Source: CAZYBG01 sp964645155
GTDB lineage: Bacteria > Pseudomonadota > Alphaproteobacteria > Rhodobacterales > Rhodobacteraceae
Reading direction: 5' to 3'
Length of the DNA: 52,576 nucleotides
Assembly: GCA_964645155.1 (NCBI GenBank)
Contig: CAZYBG010000014.1
Location: forward strand, 1 to 52,576
Under the pieces are notes generated by a model, which was not told where the DNA came from, did not search any database, and was given only the letters and a program-made list of their open reading frames with translations. The position numbers and the translations under genes are program-made. Shown here in pieces: positions 51,543 to 52,576 of this stretch; the stretch's first letter is position 1, and every line of letters begins with the position of its first letter.

Positions 51543-52576
51543 ATGGCCGAAAGCGCGCGGGTGCCGGACGAATACGGCGCCGAATCCATTAAGGTTCTCA
51601 AGGGATTGGATGCCGTCCGCAAGCGGCCGGGCATGTATATCGGCGATACCGACGACGGGTCGGGCCTGCACCACATGGTCTACGAGGTCGTCGACAACGG
51701 GATCGACGAGGCGCTGGCCGGCCACGCCACGGCGGTGAGCGTGAAAATCCACGCCGATTCCAGCGTTTCGGTGATGGACAACGGCCGCGGAATCCCGACC
51801 GACATCCACAGGGAGGAAGGCGTCAGCGCGGCCGAGGTCATCATGACCCAGCTCCATGCCGGCGGGAAGTTCGACCAGAACAGCTACAAGGTCTCGGGCG
51901 GGTTGCACGGCGTCGGCGTCTCGGTGGTGAACGCGCTCAGCGAGTGGCTCGAGCTGCGCATCTGGCGCAACGGCAAGGAGCACTACGCCCGCTTCGAGAT
52001 GGGCGAGACCGTCGAGCCGTTGCGCGTGGTCGGCGATGCCGGCGGCAAGAAGGGCACCGAGGTGCGCTTCCTCGCCTCGCTCAAGACGTTCTCGAACCTC
52101 GACTACCAGTTCAAGACGATCGAGAACCGGCTGCGGGAACTCGCGTTCCTCAATTCGGGCGTGCAGATCCTCCTCGAGGACGAGCGACCGGCCGAATTGC
52201 TGCGTACCGAACTGTTCTACGAGGGCGGGGTGCGCGAGTTCGTCCGCTATCTCGACCGGTCCAAGACGCCGCTGGTGCCCGAGCCGATCTTCATGACCGG
52301 AGAGCGCGACGGCATCGGCGTGGAAGTCGCGATGTGGTGGAACGACAGCTACCACGAGACGGTGCTGCCCTTCACCAACAACATCCCGCAGCGCGACGGC
52401 GGCACGCATATGGCGGGATTCCGCGGTGCGCTGACGCGCACGATCAACGCCTATGCGCAGACGAGCGGGATCGCCAAGCGGGAGAAGGTCAGCTTCACCG
52501 GCGACGACGCGCGCGAAGGGCTGACCTGCGTGCTGTCGGTCAAGGTGCCGGACCCGAAATTTTCCAGCCAGACCAA
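51543..52576 (+). CDS. gyrB: DNA gyrase subunit B (C-terminus beyond the right edge)
   Basis: ATPase subunit of DNA gyrase, which introduces negative supercoils. The first 344 codons are present, covering the GHKL ATPase domain: YEVVDNGIDEALAGHA, VMDNGRGIPTDIH, GGLHGVGVSVVNALSEW, and QRDGGTHMAGFRGALTR. The start of the transducer domain (YAQTSGI...) is also present. The TOPRIM part is cut off by the window end. It is separated from recF by a four-gene insert, unlike the compact dnaA-dnaN-recF-gyrB block of many bacteria. Confidence 0.97.
   Translation, partial: MAESARVPDEYGAESIKVLKGLDAVRKRPGMYIGDTDDGSGLHHMVYEVVDNGIDEALAGHATAVSVKIHADSSVSVMDNGRGIPTDIHREEGVSAAEVIMTQLHAGGKFDQNSYKVSGGLHGVGVSVVNALSEWLELRIWRNGKEHYARFEMGETVEPLRVVGDAGGKKGTEVRFLASLKTFSNLDYQFKTIENRLRELAFLNSGVQILLEDERPAELLRTELFYEGGVREFVRYLDRSKTPLVPEPIFMTGERDGIGVEVAMWWNDSYHETVLPFTNNIPQRDGGTHMAGFRGALTRTINAYAQTSGIAKREKVSFTGDDAREGLTCVLSVKVPDPKFSSQT

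Overview
The window is a GC-rich bacterial chromosome segment with densely packed genes, many stop/start overlaps of the ATGA or GTGA type, and many genes starting with GTG. Gene content points to an alphaproteobacterium of the Rhodobacteraceae: a DUF1523 protein, a TIGR02300-type acidic protein, PCu(A)C, the ubiE-ubiB/mutM/enoyl-CoA hydratase/rpsT/dnaA/dnaN/recF/gyrB order, and a dispersed palindromic intergenic repeat of a type I associate with this family. The genus cannot be fixed from sequence alone.

Layout. 1-7.8 kb is ordinary housekeeping: phoH (cut by the left edge), a small Flp-pilin-like protein, miaB, a conserved protein of unknown function, a copper chaperone, an M17 aminopeptidase coupled to an NlpC/P60 peptidase, and an M20 deacylase. 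7.9-15.05 kb is a tightly coupled run of eight genes with no established function: a coiled-coil protein with a TelA-like look, an AAA+ ATPase, two large soluble proteins, three tiny membrane proteins and a DUF1523 protein. 15.06-17.1 kb carries a GntR regulator, a YgjP-like metalloprotease, a TIGR02300 protein and tRNA-Ala(GGC).

Directly behind the tRNA lies a disturbed stretch (17.1-18.75 kb). Two inverted copies of an ~82-bp element with terminal inverted repeats frame an outer-membrane beta-barrel gene, and a decayed fragment of prs (ribose-phosphate pyrophosphokinase) abuts the second copy. 18.75-27.17 kb is a candidate N-heterocycle uptake and processing locus. It holds an APRT-like phosphoribosyltransferase coupled to a BtpA-like TIM barrel, a divergent LysR regulator, a PotDBCA-like ABC importer with a Tat-exported binding protein, a polysaccharide-deacetylase-fold hydrolase and a CodA-like deaminase.

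27.3-30.5 kb is a two-component system with a DUF4173-like membrane protein. 30.6-36.3 kb holds ybbP/ybbA, the divergent esterase gene tesA, and efp with its divergent lysyltransferase gene epmA. 36.3-39.7 kb is a five-gene operon around a flavoprotein monooxygenase and a DUF2783 partner. 39.8-52.6 kb is the replication neighbourhood: ubiB, ubiE, mutM, an enoyl-CoA hydratase gene, rpsT, dnaA, dnaN, recF, a four-gene insert (LysE, TetR, GFA-like, DUF6958-like) and gyrB (cut by the right edge).

Most calls rest on motifs and family resemblance recognised by eye; no database search was run. The least understood parts are the AAA+/TelA-like cluster, the APRT/BtpA/CodA-like locus and the repeat-framed segment behind tRNA-Ala.
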